From the NCBI RefSeq assembly GCF_030270605.1, contig NZ_BSYJ01000002.1:124001-188000 (forward strand): a DNA stretch of 64,000 bases. Reading direction: 5' to 3'. Shown piece by piece: positions 36,848-45,413 of this stretch (positions within the stretch are counted from its first letter, which is position 1; the number at the start of each line of letters is the position of its first letter). Below the pieces are notes generated by a model. The model had not been told where the DNA came from. It did no database searches and saw only the letters and a list, made by a program, of their open reading frames with translations. The position numbers and the translations under genes were made by a program. Source of the stretch: Biformimicrobium ophioploci. Its GTDB lineage: Bacteria > Pseudomonadota > Gammaproteobacteria > Pseudomonadales > Cellvibrionaceae.

Positions 36848-37780
36848 TTATTGATTGCGGATAACCGCTGTAAAGGCGAGTTTGTCCTGCATCGCCTGCC
36901 GGTTCGGGTCCCAGAAAATCTGCAGAAATCCCAGCAGGCCGGTGGCAATACCGGTGGCGTAGCCGCCGTAGCGCCCGAACGCATCCCAGATACCGAAGCT
37001 GGAACCGTCCAGCTTGACCGCACGCGTACCCAGCAGGCGCTTGCCCGGTGTCTGCCCCTGCCAGGCCCAGGTGAACAGCGTAAAGTAGAGCGCCCCGATA
37101 CCGAACTCAATACCCAGATCGCTGAGGAACCGCAGCGCCAGGTCCACGATGCTCAGGTCCTTCAGGGAAAAACCGGAATCCGGTTCGGCCGGAAGCGGTT
37201 CGGCGGCAGCCAATGCGCTACCGCCCGCTGATTCTTCTTCCAGTACCACGATATCGCCCTCGGTGGTGGTCACGGGAACACCACTGGCAGTCAACATGGC
37301 CTGGATTTCCTGGTCCGACATATTCCCGAGCTTCTGATCGATCTGCTCCAGGTCGTTGTTGATCATCAGGTCGAGCAGCGGGTTTTCGTCGACGCCATCG
37401 CTGACGATCTGGATGCGGTCGCCCATTACAAACACAGTGATAACCAGCGCCAGTATGAATGCCAGTGTGTAGCCGGTGAATTTGGCGATCGCGATGCCAA
37501 TACGGGCGGGCCTCCCGCCGTAGTGCACCATCAGGCCCCAGCAGACAATTGGCAACCAGATAAACCACTTGCCGGTGGCGAGCAGGCCGATCAGGGTGAC
37601 ATCCAGCAGCATTGCGAGCCCGCGACGCCAGGGCGGCGCAATGGCCACGCCCAGAAGCTGCGGGGCGATGGAAAAGGCATGGTTGGTAATTTCTGTTCGC
37701 GGGTCCTCAGGTGGTGCTGGGGTTAGCGCGGCGCGCACGCGCGCGCCGGCCACGGTCAGCCGTGAGCCAATGATGCCCAT
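36848..37780 (-). CDS. RDD-family membrane protein with large inserted region
   Basis: The 310-residue protein carries an RDD-type domain split by a long insertion. The Arg-bearing first helix is PPWRRGLAMLLDVTLIGLLATG (about 50-70), and the Asp-containing part is QTPGKRLLGTRAVKLDGSSFGIWDAFGRYGGY, ending FWDPNRQAMQDKLAFTAV. Between them lies a 90-residue acidic stretch (GVDENPLLDLMINNDLEQIDQ...VVLEEESAGG). Four or five membrane helices are visible. The function is unknown; RDD proteins have been linked to ion transport. It starts 26 nt from the acyl-CoA ligase stop and is probably co-transcribed with it. Confidence 0.82.
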   Translation of the reverse strand: MGIIGSRLTVAGARVRAALTPAPPEDPRTEITNHAFSIAPQLLGVAIAPPWRRGLAMLLDVTLIGLLATGKWFIWLPIVCWGLMVHYGGRPARIGIAIAKFTGYTLAFILALVITVFVMGDRIQIVSDGVDENPLLDLMINNDLEQIDQKLGNMSDQEIQAMLTASGVPVTTTEGDIVVLEEESAGGSALAAAEPLPAEPDSGFSLKDLSIVDLALRFLSDLGIEFGIGALYFTLFTWAWQGQTPGKRLLGTRAVKLDGSSFGIWDAFGRYGGYATGIATGLLGFLQIFWDPNRQAMQDKLAFTAVIRNQ

Positions 37781-37805
37781 GTTTCCCCCTGTTTTTTATT
37801 TATGG

Positions 37806-39494
37806 TCAAGTAGCTGCTGCGGTTCCAACGCCGTCGGTGGTGCCGGATTTTTCCCATACGATGGTATCTTCCAGCTCGTCTGTCAGGTAGTGGCCGTAGC
37901 GTTCCTCAAGCTTGTTACGCTTGATTTTCATCGTTGGCGTCAGCAATTCATTCTCGATGGTCCAGGGTGTATCGCTGACAACGATATGGTCCAGGCGTGC
38001 ATGCGATTCCAGCTCGCTGTTCACCTCGTCCAGGGTGTTCTGCAGGCGTTGCTCTGTAACCGGGTTGTAACCACGACACTGCTCTGCCAGAACCACAATC
38101 GCGATGGGATGCTTGCGGCCGGAGCCCAGCACGCACACCTGCTCGATATCGGAATTGCGGGATAACTGCGATTCGATCGGAACCGGTGCCACATACTTGC
38201 CTTTCCCGGTCTTGAACTGTTCCTTGACCCGCCCGATGATCTTCCAGCTGCCATCCGGGTTCTTGTCGGCCCGGTCGCCGGTGCGGAACCAGCCATCGAC
38301 AAATGCTTCGTCGGTGGCTTCCGGATTCTTGTAATACTCGGAGAAGACCGCTTCACCCCGGATCAGGATCTCTCCCTCCTCGGACAATTTCATCTCCACA
38401 CAGTCCACCGGGACCCCGATGCTGCCTAGGCGCACGCTTTCATAAGGCAGGTTACTGCAGGACAGGCCGGAGGTTTCCGTCATACCCCAGCCCTCGGCGA
38501 TGTCGATGCCGATGCTCGCATACCAGCGCAAGACAGCCGGCGATATCGGCGCTGATCCGGAGCCACAGATCAGTGACTTGTCGAGACCGAGGCCCTGCTT
38601 GATCTTGCGCCGAATGAGTTTGTTGATAAAAGGAATCCTGAGCAGGACGTTGAGCTTGTTCTGCGGCAGTTTGGCGAGGATTTCGGTCTGGAACTTGGTC
38701 CACAGGCGCGGCACTGAAAGAAACATGCTGGGCTGCGCGTGGCGCACATCTTCGATAAACGTATCGAGTGACTCGACAAAGAATACCTCGATGGTGGCCG
38801 CGTAAAGGCTCATCAACTCGATGACGCAGCGCTCGGTGATATGCGCCAGTGGCAGGTAGGACATGGTGCGCTCGTAGGCGCCGTCCACTTCCAGTTGTGC
38901 GGAGCAGTAGGCGCTGCTGGCAAGGTTTCGAAAGGACAGCACCACGCCCTTGGGGCGGCCAGTGCTGCCGGAGGTGTAGACCAGGGTTGCCATGTCGTCC
39001 GCCTGCGGCTCGTGCACGCGCTGCAACGGCTGGTTGCGCACCAGCCAGTCCTGCCAGCGCTGCTGCTGGCCGGTGCCCGGGCCGATGGAAGGGTAGGGAA
39101 ACACCACTGTCAGCATGTCATCGGGAATGGCCGCTTCGGCCGCTTCCGTACTGTCGAGCTTGCCGACAAAGACGGCCCTGGCTTCGCTGTGCTGCAGTAT
39201 GTAACTGATGGTACTCGTGCCTGCTGTGGCGTAGATGGGCACGCTCACCATGCCGGCCATCATGATGGCCATATCCAGCATGAACCACTCGGCGCTGTTT
39301 TTCGCCAGGATGGCCACCTTGTCACCGGGCTCCAGTGCCTCGGTCAGTCCTTTGGCGATACGCCGCGCATTTTCGTCGAACTGGGACCATGTATAGGTCG
39401 TCCATTCGCGATTGTGCGGCTGGTGCAGATAGGGCCTGTTTGGGTGGCATGCAACATTTTGTGCCAGTTGGGCGAGGGGTAAACGGTATTCCAT
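37806..39494 (-). CDS. Long-chain acyl-CoA synthetase (AMP-binding)
   Basis: The 562-residue ANL-family enzyme has the AMP-binding P-loop LVYTSGSTGRPKGVVLSFRN (about residue 170), the EGWGMTETSGLS motif, the GWFRTGDRADKNPDG hinge motif, and a C-terminal IIGRVKEQFKTGKGKYVAP segment. It activates a fatty acid with ATP and CoA. The shape matches the long (FACL/FadD15-like) rather than the short acyl-CoA ligases. It is the first gene of a minus-strand run that continues to the RDD protein and yfeW. Confidence 0.9.
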   Translation of the reverse strand: MEYRLPLAQLAQNVACHPNRPYLHQPHNREWTTYTWSQFDENARRIAKGLTEALEPGDKVAILAKNSAEWFMLDMAIMMAGMVSVPIYATAGTSTISYILQHSEARAVFVGKLDSTEAAEAAIPDDMLTVVFPYPSIGPGTGQQQRWQDWLVRNQPLQRVHEPQADDMATLVYTSGSTGRPKGVVLSFRNLASSAYCSAQLEVDGAYERTMSYLPLAHITERCVIELMSLYAATIEVFFVESLDTFIEDVRHAQPSMFLSVPRLWTKFQTEILAKLPQNKLNVLLRIPFINKLIRRKIKQGLGLDKSLICGSGSAPISPAVLRWYASIGIDIAEGWGMTETSGLSCSNLPYESVRLGSIGVPVDCVEMKLSEEGEILIRGEAVFSEYYKNPEATDEAFVDGWFRTGDRADKNPDGSWKIIGRVKEQFKTGKGKYVAPVPIESQLSRNSDIEQVCVLGSGRKHPIAIVVLAEQCRGYNPVTEQRLQNTLDEVNSELESHARLDHIVVSDTPWTIENELLTPTMKIKRNKLEERYGHYLTDELEDTIVWEKSGTTDGVGTAAAT

Positions 39495-39639
39495 TTGACG
39501 GCCTCAATTGCGGTTGTGCGAATGCTTATTATGGTTTTCTTTCGTACTGCTGGCCTCATTGCAACAAACAAGCGAGCGCCAGACAAGCGATTCCGCCAGC
39601 AGGGTGATATACGCGGTAGGAGGCCTGAGGCGCGTGACG

Positions 39640-41202
39640 TCAGGCAGGGTTGCGCAGCGGCGCCTGCATCGTCGCCCTGCGCACAGAAGCGCCGCGCGCG
39701 AGGGCGAGGAATGCCAGCGCCAGTCCCAGCAACAGGGTGCTGCCGGTCGCCATGAACGGCGTGATACCGCGTCGGCCCTCGATGCTTGCCACCAGTGTGT
39801 GTTGCTCAAACTGCGGTAGCTCTGCGACGACATTGCCGCGATAGTCCACGAAAGCCGTCAAGCCGGTGTTGGTGGCGCGCACCAGGTTGCGGCCGGTTTC
39901 GAGTGCACGCATGCGCGCCATCTGCATATGCTGCAGCGGTCCGATGGAGCTGCCGAACCACGCATCGTTGCTGATGGTCAGCAGGGCATCGGTGTTGGCG
40001 GCACTCGCTGCGACCAGATCCGGGTAGACAATCTCGTAACAGATGTAAGTGCCCCAGTCGATACCGGCCGCGCGCAGCGGCGCCTGGCCTTCGGGGCCCG
40101 GGCGGATAAAGGAGGTGGGCAGGTTAAAGAATTCGATCAGGCCACGCAGGATGTCTTCCAGCGGTACATACTCGCCAAACGGCACCAGCTGGCGCTTGTG
40201 GTAGACGTGCGGTGTACGGCCAAACACGGCAGCGGAGTTGTGGATGATCCGGCGGCCATCCTCGATACGGTCGAAAAGGATACCGCTGATGATATCGGCG
40301 TTCTTTTCCTCGGCCATCTTCTGCAGCTGCTGTGTCAGCGTCTTGCTTTGGCTGAACAGCATCGGCAGGGCCACTTCCGGCCAGACCACCAGGTCTACGT
40401 CCTGCGCCAGCAAGGTTTCCGTCGCAGTACCGTAGCGACGGATGGTCTCACCACGAAACTCCGGCAGCCATTTTTTTTCCTGTGGGATATTGGCCTGCAC
40501 CAGGCCGATGCTGACGGGCTCACCGGTGGCCTCGGTCCAGTCAACCTGCTTGAGCGCGGCGCCGCCGATCCATAGCACCGCCGCCGCCGCGAGGGCGATG
40601 GCTGGCTGGCGGTAGTCACGCTGGCGCAGCCAGTGGACCGCCAGTGCGAGCGCGGCGGCGCTGAACGCGAGGATAAAGCCGATGCCAAACACGCTCGCCA
40701 GGGGTGCCCAGCCCGCCAGCGGGGTATCGAGGTGGGCGTAGCCGCTGAACAGCCATGGGAAGCCGCTGAACAGCCAGCTGCGCAGCCATTCACCGAGGAA
40801 CCAGCATGCCGGGAACGCGAGCAGGAAGGCGAGCGGCGTGGCGCTGAACCAGCGCCCCAACAGGTAGTAAGGCGTCGCCAGCATGGCGGCGAGAATCAGT
40901 ACGAACAATCCGCTCAGGAGTACACCGAGCGCCGGCGAGGCGCCGCCGAAGCCGGTGATGGAGACGTATACCCAGGTGGCACCGGTGCCGAACAGCCCAA
41001 TCCCTGCGGCGAATGCGAGCCAGAAGGCGCGGCGGCCGCTAAGCGGCTTGTGGCGTCCACCCCAGTCCGTTTCGCTGGCGAGTAACCCGGCAAACAGGGC
41101 CAGGGCGATGAGCCCCAGCGGCCAGTAATCGAAGGGGGCGAGGGTGAGGGTCAGCAGGGCGCCGGCGATTGCCGCCAGCACCGGTTTGATCAGCAGTTTC
41201 AT
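39640..41202 (-). CDS. lnt: Apolipoprotein N-acyltransferase
   Basis: The 520-residue inner-membrane enzyme has about six N-terminal helices followed by a nitrilase-like periplasmic domain. The catalytic triad is visible as the Glu of VVWPEVALP, the Lys of VYHKRQLVPFGEYVP and the Cys of GTYICYEIVYPD. It adds the third acyl chain to lipoproteins. It lies 37 nt after corC on the minus strand, as in E. coli miaB-ybeZ-ybeY-ybeX-lnt. Confidence 0.96.
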   Translation of the reverse strand: MKLLIKPVLAAIAGALLTLTLAPFDYWPLGLIALALFAGLLASETDWGGRHKPLSGRRAFWLAFAAGIGLFGTGATWVYVSITGFGGASPALGVLLSGLFVLILAAMLATPYYLLGRWFSATPLAFLLAFPACWFLGEWLRSWLFSGFPWLFSGYAHLDTPLAGWAPLASVFGIGFILAFSAAALALAVHWLRQRDYRQPAIALAAAAVLWIGGAALKQVDWTEATGEPVSIGLVQANIPQEKKWLPEFRGETIRRYGTATETLLAQDVDLVVWPEVALPMLFSQSKTLTQQLQKMAEEKNADIISGILFDRIEDGRRIIHNSAAVFGRTPHVYHKRQLVPFGEYVPLEDILRGLIEFFNLPTSFIRPGPEGQAPLRAAGIDWGTYICYEIVYPDLVAASAANTDALLTISNDAWFGSSIGPLQHMQMARMRALETGRNLVRATNTGLTAFVDYRGNVVAELPQFEQHTLVASIEGRRGITPFMATGSTLLLGLALAFLALARGASVRRATMQAPLRNPA

Positions 41203-41239
41203 GGGTGCCGCGCTTCGCCTCCGAAGTCCCTGCGTTTAT

Positions 41240-42139
41240 TTATTCCTGGTCGCTGCTCTTGCCGCTGTCACGCTGCACGCGCAGCAGGTGAATCTGGCGA
41301 TTGTCGGCGTAGAGTACACGGAAATTGAACACGCCGAGCTCGGTTGACTCGTCCCGTTCCGGGAGGTGACCGAAGGATTGCATCACCAGACCGCCAACGG
41401 TGTCGAACTCTTCATCACTGAATTCACAGGAGAAGAACTCGTTGAACTCTTCGATCGGCGTCAGCGCCTTGACGATGAAGTCGTTGTCGCCCACCTTGCG
41501 GATAAATACATCATCATCGTCTTCATCGGTTTCGTCTTCGATTTCGCCGACGATTTCCTCGAGGATGTCTTCAATCGTGATGACGCCGGCAACGCCGCCG
41601 TACTCGTCGATTACCACCGCCATGTGATAGCGGTTCTCCCGGAATTCACGCAGCAGCACATTGAGGCGCTTACTCTCGGGAATGATATTGGCCGGGCGGA
41701 TGATGTTCTCGAGGCGGAAATCCTCGAGCCCCTTCAGCACCAGTGGCAACAGGTCCTTGGCCAGCAGGATGCCGCGAATGTCGTCGATGCTGTCGCCGAT
41801 AACGGGGAAGCGGGAGTGCCCGGATTCAATGATCTTGGCCAGGAACTGCGCGGGTGTCTCGTCCAGTGCAACCGCGACGATCTGCGAGCGCGGGATCATG
41901 ATCTCCCGCACCTGCTGGTCCTGCACGTCGAGGGCACCCTCGATGATGGAAAGCGCCTCCTGATCGACCAGCCGGTTGTCGGCTGCGTCCTTGATGATCT
42001 CCAGCAATTCGTCGCGGGACTTGGGTTCCGCGGAAAAGGCGCCCATCAGCCGGTCGAGCCAGTTCTTTTCACTCTGGCGTGGCTGTGGCTTGCTGGAGGA
42101 GGAGCTACTTGGGGGTTCTTCTGTCATGGAGGTGGCCAT
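41240..42139 (-). CDS. corC: CorC/YbeX CBS-domain protein
   Basis: The 299-residue protein has a poly-Ser-containing N-terminus, a CBS pair (VQDQQVREIMIPRSQIVAVAL...IDDIRGILLAKDLLPL...VVIDEYGGVAGVITIEDILEEIVGEIEDE), and a C-terminal CorC/HlyC domain (KVGDNDFIVKALTPIEEFNEFF...FNFRVLYADNRQIHLLRV). No membrane helices are present, as in soluble CorC/YbeX. Its role lies in cobalt/magnesium homeostasis and ribosome biogenesis. It starts 13 nt after ybeY stops. An ATG at 42127 is an alternative start. Confidence 0.94.
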   Translation of the reverse strand: MATSMTEEPPSSSSSSKPQPRQSEKNWLDRLMGAFSAEPKSRDELLEIIKDAADNRLVDQEALSIIEGALDVQDQQVREIMIPRSQIVAVALDETPAQFLAKIIESGHSRFPVIGDSIDDIRGILLAKDLLPLVLKGLEDFRLENIIRPANIIPESKRLNVLLREFRENRYHMAVVIDEYGGVAGVITIEDILEEIVGEIEDETDEDDDDVFIRKVGDNDFIVKALTPIEEFNEFFSCEFSDEEFDTVGGLVMQSFGHLPERDESTELGVFNFRVLYADNRQIHLLRVQRDSGKSSDQE

Positions 42140-42152
42140 ACTCCCGGCTCTT

Positions 42153-42611
42153 TTATTCCTTGGTAGTGTAAGGGGCAGGGTATCCCAGCCCGGTCAGGAT
42201 TTCGGTTTCCAGGTTTTCCATGATCTCGGCCTCTGTGTCCTCGATATGGTCAAAACCCAGCAGGTGCAGTGTGCCATGGACAACCATGTGTGCCCAGTGG
42301 GATTCAGGGGTTTTGTGTTGTTCTGCGGCCTCGCGCAGGACCACTGGCGCGCAGATGACCAGGTCCCCCAGCAGGGGCAGGGGCAGGTCCGGCGGCAGGT
42401 CGGCGGGAAAAGAGAGGACGTTGGTGGGCTTGTCCTTGCCCCGGTACTGATGGTTCAGGCTGTGGCTTTCGGCCTCATCGACGATACGCACACTCAGTTC
42501 TGCCTCGTCGCGGCGGCCGGCAAGCGCGGCCTCCGCCCAGGTTTCAATCTGCTCGGCAGACGGCAGCGCCTCAGCGGCGCTGGCGATCTGCAGGTCGACG
42601 GTAATGTCCAT
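42153..42611 (-). CDS. ybeY: Endoribonuclease YbeY (rRNA maturation)
   Basis: The 152-residue protein carries the YbeY/UPF0054 zinc motif [15 protein letters not shown] near the C-terminus and [18 protein letters not shown] in the middle, as expected. It functions in 16S rRNA 3' processing and ribosome quality control. I chose the ATG at 42611 with GGGA upstream; an in-frame TTG at 42620 gives three more residues. It follows phoH by about 20 nt and precedes corC by 13 nt. Confidence 0.95.
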   Translation of the reverse strand: MDITVDLQIASAAEALPSAEQIETWAEAALAGRRDEAELSVRIVDEAESHSLNHQYRGKDKPTNVLSFPADLPPDLPLPLLGDLVICAPVVLREAAEQHKTPESHWAHMVVHGTLHLLGFDHIEDTEAEIMENLETEILTGLGYPAPYTTKE

Positions 42612-42631
42612 GCAGTGCAATCCCGGGCGCG

Positions 42632-43705
42632 TCAGGCGGCGTCCTCGCCACTGCCTTCATCCTTGCCGCGCAGCTGGCGGAACTCTGCCCTGCGGGCTTC
42701 CTGTTCCTTTTTCTGGGCCTCTTCCTGGGCCTCCTCGTAGGTGCCGTAGGCCTCCACGATACGCTGCACCAGCGGGTGGCGCACCACGTCCTTGGCCCCG
42801 AAGTGCACAAAGCTGATGCCGTTCACGCCTTCCAGGACCTCGACTGAGTGGCGCAGGCCGGATTGCTGGCCGCGCGGCAGGTCGATCTGGCTGGGGTCGC
42901 CGGTAATGACTGCCGTGGAGCCGAAGCCGATCCGGGTCAGGAACATCTTCATCTGCTCGCGGGTGGTGTTCTGGCTCTCATCGAGGATCACAAAAGCGTT
43001 GTTCAGGGTGCGGCCTCGCATGTACGCGAGCGGTGCCACCTCGATCACGTTGCGCTCAATCAGCTTGCCCACGGTCTCGAAACCGAGCATCTCGTAAAGT
43101 GCGTCGTACAATGGGCGCAGGTACGGGTCCACTTTCTGGCTCAGGTCACCGGGCAGGAAACCCAGTTTTTCACCGGCTTCCACAGCCGGGCGCACCAGCA
43201 GGATACGCTCCACCTCGTCCTTCAGCAGGGCCTCAACCGCACAGGCCACCGCCAGGTAGGTCTTGCCGGTACCCGCCGGGCCGATACCGAAATTGATATC
43301 GTGGCCCTGTACCGCCTTGACGTAACGTTGCTGGTTGCGGCCGCGGGGCTTGATGGAGCACTTTTTGGTACGAATCAGCACTGTCTGGGGCTCGTCCGTG
43401 CCTTCTACCAACTCCTCCACACCCGACTGCTGCAGCGCAAGATGGACTTCATCCGGGGTCAGGTCCGGGTTCTTGCCGGTTTCCTTGTACAGGAAGCTCA
43501 GTACCTCACCCGCGGCGCGGGCGTTGCTGCTACTGCCATAGAACGAGAACTGATTGCCGCGGTTGCGGATCTCTACTCCGAGTCGTTCTTCTATCTGGCG
43601 CAGGTGTTGATCGAATTGGCCACAGAGGTTGGCCAGGCGGCGGGCGTCGTTGGGCTCCAGGGTGATGCTGTGAGCGAGTGTTGTGGTTTCCAAAATGTGT
43701 CTCAA
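42632..43705 (-). CDS. ybeZ: PhoH-like ATPase (YbeZ)
   Basis: The 357-residue protein has an N-terminal domain ([33 protein letters not shown]), Walker [12 protein letters not shown] near residue 140, Walker [11 protein letters not shown], and a conserved [11 protein letters not shown]. It probably acts with YbeY in rRNA processing. The start is unusual: TTG at 43705 has AAGGAAG only 2-3 nt upstream, and a second TTG at 43693 has GAG six nt upstream; no ATG is available. Expression may therefore be tuned at initiation. Confidence 0.93.
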   Translation of the reverse strand: MRHILETTTLAHSITLEPNDARRLANLCGQFDQHLRQIEERLGVEIRNRGNQFSFYGSSSNARAAGEVLSFLYKETGKNPDLTPDEVHLALQQSGVEELVEGTDEPQTVLIRTKKCSIKPRGRNQQRYVKAVQGHDINFGIGPAGTGKTYLAVACAVEALLKDEVERILLVRPAVEAGEKLGFLPGDLSQKVDPYLRPLYDALYEMLGFETVGKLIERNVIEVAPLAYMRGRTLNNAFVILDESQNTTREQMKMFLTRIGFGSTAVITGDPSQIDLPRGQQSGLRHSVEVLEGVNGISFVHFGAKDVVRHPLVQRIVEAYGTYEEAQEEAQKKEQEARRAEFRQLRGKDEGSGEDAA

Positions 43706-43874
43706 TCTTCCTTTTTACCGGTGGCTATGCCTGTAGCTTATATCCATTTAGACGGCGCTGGAAAGCGCTGGTTGTGACTGAATGATTATAAGAAGAGGGC
43801 TTTTTTATACCCGTATTACAGGAGGGGCGGGAAGCGAGCGCGGTGCAGGAAAACAGCGCGCTCTCAGGCGGGGA

Positions 43875-45290
43875 TCAATCGTCGAGTTCGGAACCCACCA
43901 GGGTACCGCGCAGGGAGTTCGGCAGGGCTTCCTCGATCAAAATGTCGGCAAACTTGCCGATCAGGCCCAGCTCGCCGCTACGGAAATTGACCACACGGTT
44001 ATTTTCAGTGCGGCCCTGCAGCTGGCCCGGGTCTTTCTTGGAGATACCGGTCACCAGCACGCGCTCGGTATTGCCTACCATGCGGCGGCTTATTTCCATT
44101 GCGTGCTGGTTGATGCGGTCCTGCAGGATCTTCAGGCGCTGCTTCTTCAGTCCTTCGGGAGTGTCGTCCTGCAGGTCTGCGGCAGGTGTGCCGGGTCGCG
44201 CGGAGTACACGAAGCTGAATGAGGTATCGAAGCCGATATCCTGGATCAGTTTCATGGTTTGCTCAAAGTCGCGCTCGGTCTCACCGGGGAAGCCGATGAT
44301 AAAGTCCGAGGAAATGGAGATGTCCGGGCGGATCTCGCGCAGGCGGCGGATCTTGGATTTGTACTCCAGTGCAGTGTGGCCGCGCTTCATCGCCATCAAT
44401 ACCCGGTCGGAGCCGCTTTGCACCGGCAGGTGCAGGTGGCTGACCAGTTCCGGTACCTCGGCATAGACCTGGATCAGTGAATCACTGAACTCTACCGGGT
44501 GCGAGGTGGTGAAACGGATACGGTCGATGCCGTCGATGGCCGCCACATAGGTGATCAGTTCGGCCAGGTCCACCAGGTGGCCCACGCCGTTTTCCCCCAC
44601 CAGCTCCGCGCGATAGGCGTTGACGTTCTGGCCCAGCAGGTTGATTTCGCGTACGCCCTGGTCTGCCAGGTGTGCCACTTCTTCCAGTACGTCCGCGACC
44701 GGGCGGCTGACTTCTTCACCGCGGGTATAGGGCACCACGCAGAAAGTGCAGTACTTGGAGCAGCCTTCCATGATGGACACGAACGCAGTTGCGCCGTCGG
44801 CTTCCGGTTGCGGCAGCCGATCAAATTTCTCGATTTCCGGGAAGCTCACGTCTACCACCAGGGCGCCGTCCTGCTCGTCGCGCTGCTCCATCATTTCCGG
44901 CAGGCGGTGCAGGGTCTGCGGGCCAAAGATCAGGTCGACGTAGGGCGCGCGCTTGGCGATGGCCTCGCCTTCCTGGCTGGCAACGCAGCCGCCGACGCCA
45001 ATCACCAGGTCCGGGTTCTTCTGTTTCAGGTGCTTCCAGCGACCGAGCTGGTGGAACAGTTTTTCCTGTGCCTTCTCGCGGATGGAGCAGGTGTTGACCA
45101 GCAGGACATCCGCCTCTTCCGGGTCGTCGGTGGGCACCATGTCGTGGCTGTCGCCGAGCAGGTCGCGCATACGCGCGGAGTCATACTCGTTCATCTGGCA
45201 GCCGTGGGTCTGGATATAGAGCTTTTTGGTCTTGCGCTCGCCGGTTTCGGCGGGGGCGTTTTGCTCGGATACGGTCATGGTTTGAGTCAT
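43875..45290 (-). CDS. miaB: tRNA-2-methylthio-N6-dimethylallyladenosine synthase MiaB
   Basis: The 471-residue enzyme has an N-terminal UPF0004 domain with three Cys ([40 protein letters not shown]), the radical-SAM cluster [19 protein letters not shown], and a C-terminal TRAM domain. It methylthiolates i6A37 in tRNAs reading UNN codons. It is the first gene of the miaB-phoH-ybeY-corC-lnt set; 169 nt separate it from phoH. Confidence 0.97.
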   Translation of the reverse strand: MTQTMTVSEQNAPAETGERKTKKLYIQTHGCQMNEYDSARMRDLLGDSHDMVPTDDPEEADVLLVNTCSIREKAQEKLFHQLGRWKHLKQKNPDLVIGVGGCVASQEGEAIAKRAPYVDLIFGPQTLHRLPEMMEQRDEQDGALVVDVSFPEIEKFDRLPQPEADGATAFVSIMEGCSKYCTFCVVPYTRGEEVSRPVADVLEEVAHLADQGVREINLLGQNVNAYRAELVGENGVGHLVDLAELITYVAAIDGIDRIRFTTSHPVEFSDSLIQVYAEVPELVSHLHLPVQSGSDRVLMAMKRGHTALEYKSKIRRLREIRPDISISSDFIIGFPGETERDFEQTMKLIQDIGFDTSFSFVYSARPGTPAADLQDDTPEGLKKQRLKILQDRINQHAMEISRRMVGNTERVLVTGISKKDPGQLQGRTENNRVVNFRSGELGLIGKFADILIEEALPNSLRGTLVGSELDD

Positions 45291-45413
45291 GGGTACCTGG
45301 TCAAAAACTGTTCAGTGAATTATGGACGGCGCATTATAGCGGGATAGGGGAGAAGTACCAGCAGGACTCGCTGGGACCGTCTGTGGGACCGGATCGAAAA
45401 CAGGTTCCCGTCG

